Shown: positions 41,408 to 49,773 of the stretch, piece by piece | Position numbering within the stretch: the first letter of the stretch is position 1 | Layout of the letters: the number at the start of each line of letters is the position of its first letter | DNA from: Streptomyces aureoverticillatus | GTDB lineage: Bacteria; Actinomycetota; Actinomycetes; Streptomycetales; Streptomycetaceae | Assembly (NCBI RefSeq): GCF_014649395.1 | Contig: NZ_BMSY01000003.1 | Span: 372,001-436,000, forward strand | Direction: 5' to 3' | Length of the DNA: 64,000 nt | Notes under the pieces: generated by a model | Database searches by the model: none | The model's input: the letters and a program-made list of their open reading frames with translations, nothing else | Told to the model about the DNA's origin: nothing | Translations under genes and position numbers: made by a program

Positions 41408-43234
41408 TTAGAACGCCGCCTCGTCGAGCTCCATGAGGTCGAGGGCCACGCCCTCGGAGAGGGCGCGCTCCGTGGCGACGCCGGGCAGCACGTTCGCCGC
41501 GAAGAACTTCGCGGCGGCGATCTTGCCCTGGTAGAAGGGCACGTCCTTCGCCGAGGCGGTCTCCAGCTTCTCGGCGGCCACCGCCGCGCCGCGCAGCAGC
41601 AGATACCCGACGACGACATCGCCGGAGGCGAGGAGGAGGCGGGTGGTGTTGAGGCCCACCTTGTAGATGGACTTGACGTCCTGCTCCGTGGCCGCGAGGT
41701 CCGTCAGCATGACGCCGACCATGGCCTCCAGCTCTACGGCCGCCTTGGCCAGCTCCTCCCGCGCCCCGGCGAGCTGCTCGCCCCCGGTGCCCACGGCGAG
41801 GAACTTCTTGATCTCCTCGGCGAGACCGTTCAGCGCGGCACCCTGGTTGCGGACGATCTTCCGGAAGAAGAAGTCCTGGCCCTGGATGGCGGTCGTGCCC
41901 TCGTAGAGCGTGTCGATCTTGGCGTCGCGGATGTACTGCTCGATCGGGTACTCCTGGAGGTAGCCCGAGCCGCCGAACGTCTGCAGCGACTGCGCGAGCT
42001 GCTCGTAGGCCTTCTCCGAGCCGTAGCCCTTGACGATGGGCAGGAGCAGGTCGTTCAGGGCGTGCAGCTGCGAGGCGTCCTCGCCCGCCGCCTCCTTGAC
42101 CGCGATGTCGTCCTGGACGGCCGCGGTGTGCAGCACGAGCGCGCGCATGCCCTCCGCGTACGCCTTCTGCGTCATCAGGGAGCGGCGCACGTCCGGGTGG
42201 TGAGTGATCGTCACCTTCGGCGCGGTCTTGTCCATGAACTGGGCGAGGTCGGGGCCCTGGACGCGCTCCTTGGCGTACTCGAGGGCGTTGAGGTAGCCCG
42301 TCGACAGCGTCGAGATCGCCTTCGTGCCGACCATCATGCGAGCGAACTCGATGATGCGGAACATCTGGCGGATGCCCTCGTGCTTGTCGCCGATCAGCCA
42401 GCCCTTGGCGGGGTGCTTGTCGCCGAACGTCATCTCGCAGGTGTTGGAGGCCTTGAGGCCCATCTTGTGCTCGACGTTCGTCGCGTACACGCCGTTGCGG
42501 GCGCCGAGCTCGCCGGTCTCCCAGTCGAACTCGTACTTCGGCACGAGGAAGAGGGACAGGCCCTTGGTGCCGGGGCCGTGGCCCTCGGGGCGGGCGAGGA
42601 CGTAGTGGAGGATGTTCTCCGACATGTCGTGCTCACCCGAGGTGATGAAGCGCTTCACGCCCTCGATGTGCCAGGAGCCGTCCGCCTGCTGCACGGCCTT
42701 GGTGCGGCCCGCGCCCACGTCCGAGCCGGCGTCCGGCTCGGTGAGGACCATCGTCGAGCCCCACTGCTTCTCGACGGCTATCTCGGCGATCTTCTTCTGC
42801 GCGTCGTTGCCCTCGTCGAAGAGGATGCCGGCGAAGGCCGGGCCGGAGGAGTACATCCAGACCGCCGGGTTGGCGCCGAGCAGCAGCTCCGCGTACGCCC
42901 AGATGAGGGAGCGGGGGGACGTGGTGCCGCCGATCTCCTCGGGGAGGCCGAGGCGCCAGTACTCGGAGTCCATGAAGGCCTGGTAGCTCTTCTTGAAGGA
43001 GTCCGGGATCGGCGCCGTGTTGGTCTCCGGGTCGAAGACCGGGGGGTTGCGGTCCGCGTCCTCGTACGACTCCGCCAGCTCGTTCTCCGCGAGGCGGCAC
43101 AGCTCGCTGAGGATGCTCTTGGCGGTCTCGACGTCCATCTCCGCGAACGGGCCGCTGCCGTACAGCTTGTCGCGTCCGAGCACCTCGAAGAGGTTGAACT
43201 CGATGTCGCGGAGATTCGACTTGTAGTGCCCCAT
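41408..43234 (-). CDS. acyl-CoA dehydrogenase (FadE5-like)
   Basis: 608-residue flavoprotein of the long actinobacterial acyl-CoA dehydrogenase type, catalysing the first step of beta-oxidation. Family text includes [37 protein letters not shown] and [17 protein letters not shown]. The catalytic-base region ends in [16 protein letters not shown]. Two TACYKACKGGTA palindromes lie 48-92 bases upstream of the start. It lies with the next hydrolase gene between inverted repeats. Confidence 0.92.
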   Translation of the reverse strand: MGHYKSNLRDIEFNLFEVLGRDKLYGSGPFAEMDVETAKSILSELCRLAENELAESYEDADRNPPVFDPETNTAPIPDSFKKSYQAFMDSEYWRLGLPEEIGGTTSPRSLIWAYAELLLGANPAVWMYSSGPAFAGILFDEGNDAQKKIAEIAVEKQWGSTMVLTEPDAGSDVGAGRTKAVQQADGSWHIEGVKRFITSGEHDMSENILHYVLARPEGHGPGTKGLSLFLVPKYEFDWETGELGARNGVYATNVEHKMGLKASNTCEMTFGDKHPAKGWLIGDKHEGIRQMFRIIEFARMMVGTKAISTLSTGYLNALEYAKERVQGPDLAQFMDKTAPKVTITHHPDVRRSLMTQKAYAEGMRALVLHTAAVQDDIAVKEAAGEDASQLHALNDLLLPIVKGYGSEKAYEQLAQSLQTFGGSGYLQEYPIEQYIRDAKIDTLYEGTTAIQGQDFFFRKIVRNQGAALNGLAEEIKKFLAVGTGGEQLAGAREELAKAAVELEAMVGVMLTDLAATEQDVKSIYKVGLNTTRLLLASGDVVVGYLLLRGAAVAAEKLETASAKDVPFYQGKIAAAKFFAANVLPGVATERALSEGVALDLMELDEAAF

Positions 43235-43281
43235 GGCGACGGCTCCGTAAGTGGCTTGGGAGGCTGGAATCCTCGTGGGCG

Positions 43282-43326
43282 TACCAGTAAGTAGCTAGTC
43301 GTTGTCCATGATGCTACCCGTCGGTA
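43282..43326. promoter_or_regulatory. two TetR-type operators upstream of the acyl-CoA dehydrogenase
   Basis: On the minus strand TACCGACGGGTA (43326-43315) and TACTTACTGGTA (43293-43282) fit TACYKACKGGTA and lie 33 bp apart centre to centre. Similar sites in Streptomyces are used by fatty-acid TetR repressors. No such repressor is adjacent. Confidence 0.5.
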
Positions 43327-43365
43327 ATAAGAGGCAACCCCTGATGCCCCAAGTGTGAGCAGGGT

Positions 43366-44187
43366 CTATTCGGCGGGCGCGGTCGTGGGCCGGTGCTCGG
43401 CCAGGAAGTCGGTGATCAGGCGCTGCCACTCCGCGGGACGCTCGGCGAACGGGAGGTGGCCGGATTCTGTCGCGGCCACGCGGGCGTCCTTGATGCCCGT
43501 CGCGACCTGGTGCTGGAGGGCGGGCGGGACGAGCTGGTCCCGGGTGGTCGTGATGACCAGGGTCGGGGCGGTGACGGCGGCCAGGTCGGCGCGGACGTCC
43601 GCGCGGAGGACCAGGTCCACGTGGTCCGCGGTGCCCTCCGGGACCGACTCCGCCGTGCCCCGCAGGGTGTCCGCGAGCTCTTGTGGGGACAGGGCCTCCA
43701 GGGCCTCGGGGCTCAGGGCGAGCGGGAGCAGGAAGCGGGCCAGCTTGTCCCGGTCACGGGACGAGGTGCCGGCCGAGGCCAGGTGGTGCCAGGTCTGGGC
43801 GGTCAGGGTCATGCGGGTGTCCGGGCGGGCGAAGGGGGCCGTCAGGACCAGGGCTTTCACCCGGGACGGGTGGCGGGCCGCCGTGCGGACGGCCACCGCC
43901 GTGCCCAGCGAATAGCCCGCCAGGGCGAAGGTGTCCGCGCCCTCCGCGTCGGCCGCCGTGATCAGCTCGTCCGCGAGGGTGTCCAGGGTGAGGGGCCCCT
44001 TGGCCCGGGGCGTCTTCCCCGACCCCGGGTAGTCGACGGCTATCGCCCTGTGGGTCGCCGCCAGCGCCGGGAGGATCGGTCCGTAGTTGGCGGCCGCGGA
44101 GCCGCCCGCGCCGTGGGCCAGGAGCAGGGCTGGCCCCTGGCCGGTGACGGTACGGGCGTACGGCGCCGTGTTCGTGCTCGTGAGCAT
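43366..44187 (-). CDS. alpha/beta hydrolase
   Basis: 273-residue alpha/beta hydrolase. The oxyanion HGAGGSAAANYG is at about 25, the nucleophile Ser in LAGYSLGTAVAVR (about 93), the acid Asp near TTRDQLVPP and the His in ESGHLPFAERP (about 253). Likely an esterase or lactonase; substrate unknown. ATG 44187 is used; the longer frame would cover two operator palindromes. The gene lies within the inverted-repeat interval with the dehydrogenase gene. Confidence 0.85.
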   Translation of the reverse strand: MLTSTNTAPYARTVTGQGPALLLAHGAGGSAAANYGPILPALAATHRAIAVDYPGSGKTPRAKGPLTLDTLADELITAADAEGADTFALAGYSLGTAVAVRTAARHPSRVKALVLTAPFARPDTRMTLTAQTWHHLASAGTSSRDRDKLARFLLPLALSPEALEALSPQELADTLRGTAESVPEGTADHVDLVLRADVRADLAAVTAPTLVITTTRDQLVPPALQHQVATGIKDARVAATESGHLPFAERPAEWQRLITDFLAEHRPTTAPAE

Positions 44188-44214
44188 GGGTGGGTCCCCC
44201 TCGGGTCGAGTATC

Positions 44215-44275
44215 TGTAGCCCCCGCTACAAAAACGGTAGCCCCGCCTCGGCCTCTTTGTCTAGCGCCCGCTACA
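44215..44275. promoter_or_regulatory. two TetR-type palindromes upstream of the alpha/beta hydrolase
   Basis: TGTAGCCCCCGCTACA (44215-44230) is a perfect 6-bp-arm palindrome. TCTAGCGCCCGCTACA (44260-44275) is a close copy 45 bp away. They lie 28-88 bases before the start codon. The cognate regulator is not next door. Confidence 0.65.
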
Positions 44276-44329
44276 TAAATCTTCGCCGCAGGCGAGAGCA
44301 CCCCACCCCGTATCGCCCCTGTCGGCCTG

Positions 44330-44390
44330 GGCTGTGCCCACCCATCCCCAAGCTCTCGGCTCCGCTCGAGCAGGGGAGACCCCACTCGCC
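44330..44390. repeat. Streptomyces interspersed repeat, copy B (inverted)
   Basis: A 60-bp exact reverse complement of copy A, containing CTCTCGGCTCCGCTCGAGCA. Homology continues on both sides into the hairpin and CCCACCCGCCCG modules, giving inverted arms of roughly 250-270 bp. Confidence 0.88.
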
Positions 44391-44603
44391 GTGCGGAACG
44401 CCTGCTCACAGCGGGGGGAGGCGGAGCCTCACACCGCAGCCGCAGCCGCAGCCGCAGCCGCCGACGGTGGGTGCCCCCCACGAGGGGCGTTCACCCTGCG
44501 GTCAACTGGAAATGGGCGGGCGGGTGGGAGAGAGGGCCGCCGCGGAGCGGCGGATCTGTGGACTGTGTGGGGCGCCCCCGCCAGGCTCGGTACGCTGGCG
44601 GGT

Positions 44604-45083
44604 ATGTACGGCTACGACCAGCACGCGGGTGTCGGGCAGGGGTACGTCCCACCGCAACAGCCGCCGCCACAAGCGCAGATGCCCGGTGGTTACGGCCAGC
44701 AGCCCCCGCTGTATCCGGAGCCGTCGCCCCCGTCCCTCGCGGACGCGGTGCGCGCGTTCACCACGGGCTCGATGTCCGCCGAGGACTTCCAGCAGGTCTT
44801 CGCGACCTCGAAGGTGTACTGCCCGCGCGGTGACAACCCGGGATTCCTCGCGCTGCACAACACCCAGCAGCCGGTCATCCCGATGTTCACGTCGCTCAAG
44901 GAGCTGCGCCGGTACGCCGGCAAGGACTCCAAGTACTTCGTGATCACCGGCGCGGAGGTCATCGACCTGCTGCCGACCGGCTACGGCTTCGTGCTCGACA
45001 TGGAGGGCGAGCACCGCATGGTGTTCGACGCGAAGGCCGTCGAGCAGATGGTCGACTTCGCCATGCGCCGCATGTACGGCTAG
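44604..45083 (+). CDS. SseB family protein
   Basis: 159 residues. A Gln/Pro/Tyr-rich N-terminus of about 45 residues precedes an SseB-like domain (KVYCPRGDNPGFLALHNTQQ, then TGYGFVLDMEGEHRMVFDAKAV). Family members in Streptomyces are unstudied, and links to secretion are by name only. TACGCT at 44591-44596 lies seven bases before the ATG, and there is no ribosome-binding site, so the mRNA may be leaderless. Confidence 0.82.
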   Translation: MYGYDQHAGVGQGYVPPQQPPPQAQMPGGYGQQPPLYPEPSPPSLADAVRAFTTGSMSAEDFQQVFATSKVYCPRGDNPGFLALHNTQQPVIPMFTSLKELRRYAGKDSKYFVITGAEVIDLLPTGYGFVLDMEGEHRMVFDAKAVEQMVDFAMRRMYG

Positions 45084-45191
45084 GACCCGGCCGGGGCTCA
45101 GCCGCGCCCGTCGCCTGCGGTCCGTGGTCCCCGACCCGGGATCGCGGCCACGCGGATCCGGCCAAGGCCCCCATCTCTTTCGATCACCCGG

Positions 45192-45219
45192 ACGCCCGGA
45201 GGGAATGCCCTCCGGGCGT
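45192..45219. terminator. terminator after the SseB-family gene
   Basis: A 12-bp perfect stem (ACGCCCGGAGGG) with loop AATG lies 109 bases after the stop. Confidence 0.75.
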
Positions 45220-45284
45220 TCCGTGTTCCAGGTGGCAGAAAGTTCTACGTTCAACTAATCTGAGCGTACAAGGAGGTCCCACCC

Positions 45285-46021
45285 ATGCCTGCAGTGACCG
45301 TCGAGAATCCGCTGACCCTGCCCAAGGTGAGTACCTGATCGACGGCACCTTCGTGCACCAGGACTCCAACGGCGGCGGTGGCACCATCCGCAACGGCGAC
45401 ACCCAGTGGATGACGGCCGGGTCCGGGCTGCTGCACATCGAGGCGCCGCCGGAGTCGCTCGTCATGTCCGGCGGGCTCTTCCACGGGCTCCAGCTGTGGG
45501 TGAACCTGCCGGCCAAGGACAAGATGATGGATCCCCGGTACCAGGACATCCGGGGTGGGCAGGTGCAGTTGCTGACCACCGGGGACGGGGGCGCGCTGCT
45601 GCGGGTCATCGCCGGTGAGCTGGACGGTCACCAAGGGCCCGGGATCACCCACACCCCGATCACGATGATCCACGCGACCGTACGTCCCGGGGCTGAAGTA
45701 ACGATTCCCTGGCGGGAGGACTTCAACGGGCTCGCCTACGTGCTGGCGGGGCGCGGCACCGTCGGGGCGGAGCGGCGGCCCATCCACCTCGGCCAGACCG
45801 CCGTCTTCGGAGCGGGTGGGTCGCTGACCGTCCGGGCGGACGAGAAGCAGGACTCCCACACGCCCGACCTGGAGGTCGTGCTGCTGGGCGGGCAGCCCAT
45901 CCGGGAGCCGATGGCGCACTACGGGCCGTTCGTGATGAACACCCGCGCGGAGCTGCAGCAGGCCTTCGAGGACTTCCAGAAGGGCCTGCTGGGGTCGGTG
46001 CCCGCCGTACACGGCATGTAG
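45285..46021 (+). pseudogene. pirin family protein gene with out-of-frame internal deletion
   Basis: The expected pirin start is intact: strong AAGGAGG, then the ATG at 45285 encoding MPAVTVENPLTLPKV. Translation then meets a TGA at 45336. From 45329 another frame reads EYLIDGTFVHQDSNGGGG and continues normally to the pirin C-terminus at 46021. About 60 residues between these points are absent, including the usual HPHRGFET metal site. So a deletion has removed the N-terminal metal-binding core and shifted the frame. A GTG at 45353 could still start a 222-residue fragment, but it would lack key ligands. Confidence 0.75.
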
Positions 46022-46119
46022 ACCGCACCCGGGAACGGCGGGTGAGCCCACCCCCGGGGGACGTCCGTACGGCCTACGCCCCGCATGCGTAGGCCGTACC
46101 CCCGTGCTCGGGTGGAAGC

Positions 46120-47238
46120 GTGCATACCCTTCTGCCCGAAGTCGTGCGGCGCGTGGCCGCCTGGTGTGTGGTCGTGCTGCTCGTCGCCGGTGTGGCCGGG
46201 GTCGGGGTGTGGCTGTGCACGGTGCTGAAGACGGCCGTCACGCCGGTGCTGCTCGCGCTGCTCGGGACGGCGCTGCTCGGGCCGCTGTACCGGCGCCTGG
46301 TGAAGATGCGGGTGCACCGCTCCCTCGCGGCGGGCCTGACCTGCGCCGCCGTGCTCGCGGTCGTCGGCGGGGCGACGTACATCGTCGTCGCGGCCCTCAT
46401 CGACACCGGGGACCAGATCATCTCGTCCCTGAAGAACGCCGCGGCCGACCTGTCGAAGCACTTCGGCGCGGCGGGCACCTCGCTCGACGACCTCGCGTCC
46501 AACTCCAAGGACCTGCTCGGCAAGTTCGGCGGCACCGCCGCGTCCGGTGTGGTCAGCGGGATCAGCGTGGTGGGCGAAATGATCGCCACCGCCGTGCTCG
46601 CGCTGCTGCTGGTGTTCTTCTTCCTGCGGGACTCGCACAAGACCGCGGGCGCGCTGCGCTCACTGGTGCCCGCGTCGTCCGCCGACACCGTCGAGGCGAT
46701 GGCGCGGCGCGCGTTCACGGCCGTCGAGGGCTTCATGCGCGGCACCACGTTCATCGCCCTCATCGACGCCGTGTGCATCACCGTCGGCCTGCTGATCCTG
46801 CGGGTGCCGGGCGCCGCCGGGCTCGGGGCGCTGGTCTTCGTAGGCGCGTACATCCCGTATCTGGGGGCGTTCCTGTCCGGCGCCATCGCCGTCCTCGTCG
46901 CGCTCGCCGACCGCGGCCTGGCGATCGCGCTGTGGGCACTCGGCGTGGTGCTCGCCGTGCAGGTCCTCGAAGGGCACGTGCTCCAGCCGATGATCCAGAG
47001 CCGTACGGTGCAGATGCACCCGGCGGTGGTGATGCTGGCGATCACCGCGGGGGCGTCCGTCGCCGGGATCATCGGGATGCTGCTCGCCGTGCCGCTGACG
47101 GCCGCCGCCTTCGGTGTCGTCTCCGAACTCCGCGCCCGCTACGGCACCTCGGGGGCCGCCCCGCCCGCGTCACCGACGGCCTCCTCGACCGCGCCGCCCG
47201 GCTCGGGACCGGCCCCCGGAGACGCGTCGGCCCCCTGA
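46120..47238 (+). CDS. AI-2E family transporter (TqsA/PerM-like)
   Basis: 372-residue membrane protein with about eight helices and the family segments FVGAYIPYLGAFLSGAIAVL and GHVLQPMIQSRTVQMHPAVV. Members export small molecules or couple Na+/H+ exchange; an autoinducer role is unlikely to be general. The last 100 bases overlap the convergent SpoIIE gene. The Pro/Ala/Ser-rich C-terminal tail is the antisense of that protein's tail. Confidence 0.87.
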   Translation: MHTLLPEVVRRVAAWCVVVLLVAGVAGVGVWLCTVLKTAVTPVLLALLGTALLGPLYRRLVKMRVHRSLAAGLTCAAVLAVVGGATYIVVAALIDTGDQIISSLKNAAADLSKHFGAAGTSLDDLASNSKDLLGKFGGTAASGVVSGISVVGEMIATAVLALLLVFFFLRDSHKTAGALRSLVPASSADTVEAMARRAFTAVEGFMRGTTFIALIDAVCITVGLLILRVPGAAGLGALVFVGAYIPYLGAFLSGAIAVLVALADRGLAIALWALGVVLAVQVLEGHVLQPMIQSRTVQMHPAVVMLAITAGASVAGIIGMLLAVPLTAAAFGVVSELRARYGTSGAAPPASPTASSTAPPGSGPAPGDASAP

Positions 47239-49505
47239 GACGCTTCGTAGAGCTCGAACCAGATGCTCTTCCCCTCGCCCCGCGGATCCACCCCCCACCG
47301 CTCGGCGAGCAGCTCCATGAGCACCAATCCGCGCCCGGACGAGGCGAGTTCGCCGGGATGGCGCTTGTGCGGCAGGTCGTCGCTCCCGTCGGCGACCTCC
47401 ACCCGCAGCCTGCGCGTGCCCTCCTCGCCGGTGACCTCGGCGACCAGGAGCGCGTCGCCGTCGGTGTGCACAAGGACGTTGGTGATCATCTCGGAGACCA
47501 GCAGGACCGCCGAGTCGACCTGGTCGGGGTCCGCCCAGTCGTGCAGCAGGTCCCGCAGGTGCCCGCGGGCGCCCGCCACCCGCTCCGGCTCCGCCTGCGC
47601 GATGGTCAGCATGGTGCGGCGGGTGCGGGCGCGCTGCTCCGGGTGGCCGGTGCGGCGCAGCAGCAGGACCGCTATGTCGTCCTCGCGGCGGTCGGCGAGC
47701 GGTCCCGTGGTGTGGTGCGAGGACGGGCCGTGCACGGCCTGCACGAGGGTGTCGGCGAGCGCCTCCAGGCTGTCGCTCGCGGCCGCCTGCGCCTCGTACG
47801 CGTCGTAGGCCTCGGGGCCGCCGCGGTCCGCGTGATCCGCGCGCTCCGGGCGCTCCGCGTGGTCTTCGTAGTCCTCCAGGATCTTGCGGATCCGCGACCA
47901 GCCCGTCTCCAGGTCGTGGCCGCCGGTCTCGATGAGGCCGTCCGTGCAGACCAGCATGGTCTCGCCCGCGTCCAGGACGAGGCGGGTCGTCGGATAGTCG
48001 GCGTCCGGGTCGATGCCGAGCGGCAGGCCGCCCGCGATGGGCCGCTGCAGAATCGTTCCGTCACTCATGCGTATGACCGGCTCGGGGTGGCCCGCGCGGG
48101 CGATCTCCAGGACGCCGGTCGTCGGATCGGCCTCTACGTAGAGACACGTCGCGAACCGCGTGTCATCCAGGGTGTCCTTGCCGCCGTGGTCGTCGCGGGT
48201 GTCCGTCGAGCCGTAGGTGATGCCGTCCGTGATGCCGGACAGGAAGCGGGTGGCGCGGGAGAGCACCGCGTCCGGACGGTGCCCCTCGGAGGCGTACGCG
48301 CGCAGGGCGATGCGCAACTGCCCCATCAGGCCCGCCGCCCGCACGTCGTGGCCCTGTACGTCGCCGATGACGAAGGCGATGCGGCCGCTGGGCAGCGGGA
48401 TCACGTCGTACCAGTCGCCGCCGACCTGGAGGCCGCCGCCCGTCGGTACGTAGCGCGCGGCCACGCTCATGCCGGGGATCTCCGGGCCCAGCATCGGCAG
48501 CATGGAGCGTTGCAGGCCCTCGGTCAGCTCCCGCTCGGACTCCGCGACCCCGGCCCGCGACAGGGCCTGCGCCAGCATGCGGGCGACCGTCGTCAGGACG
48601 GAGCGCTCGTCGGGCGTGAACGAGACGGGGTACGTGAACGCCGCCATCCACGCGCCCATGGTGCGGCCCGCGACGGTCAGCGGCAGGAACGCCCACGACT
48701 GCCGCTCGAAGCGGGACGCCAGCGGCCAGGTGGTCGGGTAGCGGCGGCGGTACTCCTCCGGAGAGGACAGGTAGACGGCGCGGCCGGTGCGCAGCACCTC
48801 GGCGGCGGGGTAGTCGGTGTCCAGGGGCATGGAGGCGAGCGGATCGTCGTCTCCGTAGCCGTGGTGTCCGTGGTGGCCGATGACGGTCAGGCGGTCGGCC
48901 TTGGCGCCGAAGACGGCGAGGCCGTCCGGCGAGAACCCCGGCATCGACAGGCCCGCGGCGACCCGCAGCACCTCCTCCGTGGAGCGCGCCTCCGCGAGCG
49001 CGCGGCCCGCGTCCAGCAGGAACGCCTCGCGGGAGCGGCGCCAGTCGCCTGTCACGGGCGTGCGGGCGGCCGCGCCCGGGGAGGGCTCGGAGACCTCCTG
49101 GAGGGTGCCGATCAGCTCGTACGTGTTCGCCTCTGCGTGGACGATCGGCTTGGTGCGGCTGCGTACCGTACGCAGCACGCGGCGGCCCTGGTCGTCCATG
49201 ATCCGCAGCCGGGCCTCGGCGAGGGTGCTCTCGGCGACGGCGAGCTGCACGATGCCGTGGATCTCGTTCCAGTCCACGGGGTGGAAACGGGAGCGTACGG
49301 CCGCCTCGGTGGTGATCCGCGCGTGCGGCGGCAGGCCGAGCAGGCGGGCCGCCTCGGCGTCGAGGGTGACGACCCCGGTGGCGTTGTCCCAGCGCCACAG
49401 GCCGGTGGCGATGGCCGTGAGGACGTCGCCCACGGGCGGGAGGGAGTCCCGGTCGGGAGGCAGGGAGGCGTCCCCCACCTGCTCGCGGGGCTCATCGGTG
49501 CGCAT
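47139..49505 (-). CDS. PAS-GAF-SpoIIE phosphatase with HATPase domain
   Basis: 788-residue multidomain regulator. A PAS-like domain (about 25-130) and a GAF domain (about 165-310) precede a PP2C/SpoIIE phosphatase (about 330-575; VGGDWYDVIPLP, VIGDVQGHDVRAAG, CTDGLIETGG). A C-terminal HATPase_c/RsbW-like domain follows (ELASSGRGLVLMELLAERWG). The combination of phosphatase and anti-sigma kinase in one chain is common in Streptomyces and controls sigma-factor partner switching. Its 3' end overlaps the convergent transporter gene by 100 bases. Confidence 0.9.
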   Translation of the reverse strand: MRTDEPREQVGDASLPPDRDSLPPVGDVLTAIATGLWRWDNATGVVTLDAEAARLLGLPPHARITTEAAVRSRFHPVDWNEIHGIVQLAVAESTLAEARLRIMDDQGRRVLRTVRSRTKPIVHAEANTYELIGTLQEVSEPSPGAAARTPVTGDWRRSREAFLLDAGRALAEARSTEEVLRVAAGLSMPGFSPDGLAVFGAKADRLTVIGHHGHHGYGDDDPLASMPLDTDYPAAEVLRTGRAVYLSSPEEYRRRYPTTWPLASRFERQSWAFLPLTVAGRTMGAWMAAFTYPVSFTPDERSVLTTVARMLAQALSRAGVAESERELTEGLQRSMLPMLGPEIPGMSVAARYVPTGGGLQVGGDWYDVIPLPSGRIAFVIGDVQGHDVRAAGLMGQLRIALRAYASEGHRPDAVLSRATRFLSGITDGITYGSTDTRDDHGGKDTLDDTRFATCLYVEADPTTGVLEIARAGHPEPVIRMSDGTILQRPIAGGLPLGIDPDADYPTTRLVLDAGETMLVCTDGLIETGGHDLETGWSRIRKILEDYEDHAERPERADHADRGGPEAYDAYEAQAAASDSLEALADTLVQAVHGPSSHHTTGPLADRREDDIAVLLLRRTGHPEQRARTRRTMLTIAQAEPERVAGARGHLRDLLHDWADPDQVDSAVLLVSEMITNVLVHTDGDALLVAEVTGEEGTRRLRVEVADGSDDLPHKRHPGELASSGRGLVLMELLAERWGVDPRGEGKSIWFELYEASQGADASPGAGPEPGGAVEEAVGDAGGAAPEVP

Positions 49506-49558
49506 TTCATCACTCTAGGAACAGTGACGTACCCCTCGCCACCGTGTGTCCCGTGGCC

Positions 49559-49620
49559 CGGGGGCGGCAACTGTGCGCCGCCGCTGCGCGGCGGCTGCTC
49601 CCACCCTCCCGCCCGTGACT
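49559..49620. repeat. third copy of the hairpin/CCCACC module
   Basis: CCGCCGCTGCGCGGCGG is followed by CTCCCACCCTCCCGCCC, the same two modules seen at 41053 and, inverted, at 44517-44556. It lies in the 268-bp gap before aspS, which otherwise shows no gene. Confidence 0.65.
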
Positions 49621-49773
49621 GTCGGACCCGGGGTGCCTCAAGGGCGCCGCCCATATACGGGGGGAAGGGATCTTCCGCCGGACGGTAGCCTTGACTGCCA
49701 GCACCCTTTTCACGGCCGTCCGGGGACGTCCCGGGGCAGGCACCCCCGATACCGAAAGACTGGATGAACGACG

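Larger units (their letters stand above)
44188..44603. promoter_or_regulatory. 416-bp gap: hydrolase operators plus right arm of the long inverted repeat
   Basis: No gene is seen. Operators lie at 44215-44275, interspersed-repeat copy B at 44330-44390, a (GCAGCC)n-type tract near 44436-44460 and the hairpin half near 44540-44560. Confidence 0.75.

Noticed and set aside
41408..44187. Recent horizontal island based on base composition
   Set aside because: By eye, G+C and codon use of the dehydrogenase and hydrolase genes match the neighbours. Only the flanking repeats are unusual.
44323..44575. Insertion sequence at the inverted-repeat arm
   Set aside because: No transposase frame and no clear terminal inverted repeats or target duplication; it looks like a small non-coding repeat.
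46104..49688. Long plus-strand open frame opposite the SpoIIE phosphatase
   Set aside because: Arg/Gly/Ala-rich shadow of a well-supported minus-strand gene; no recognisable domain or ribosome-binding site.
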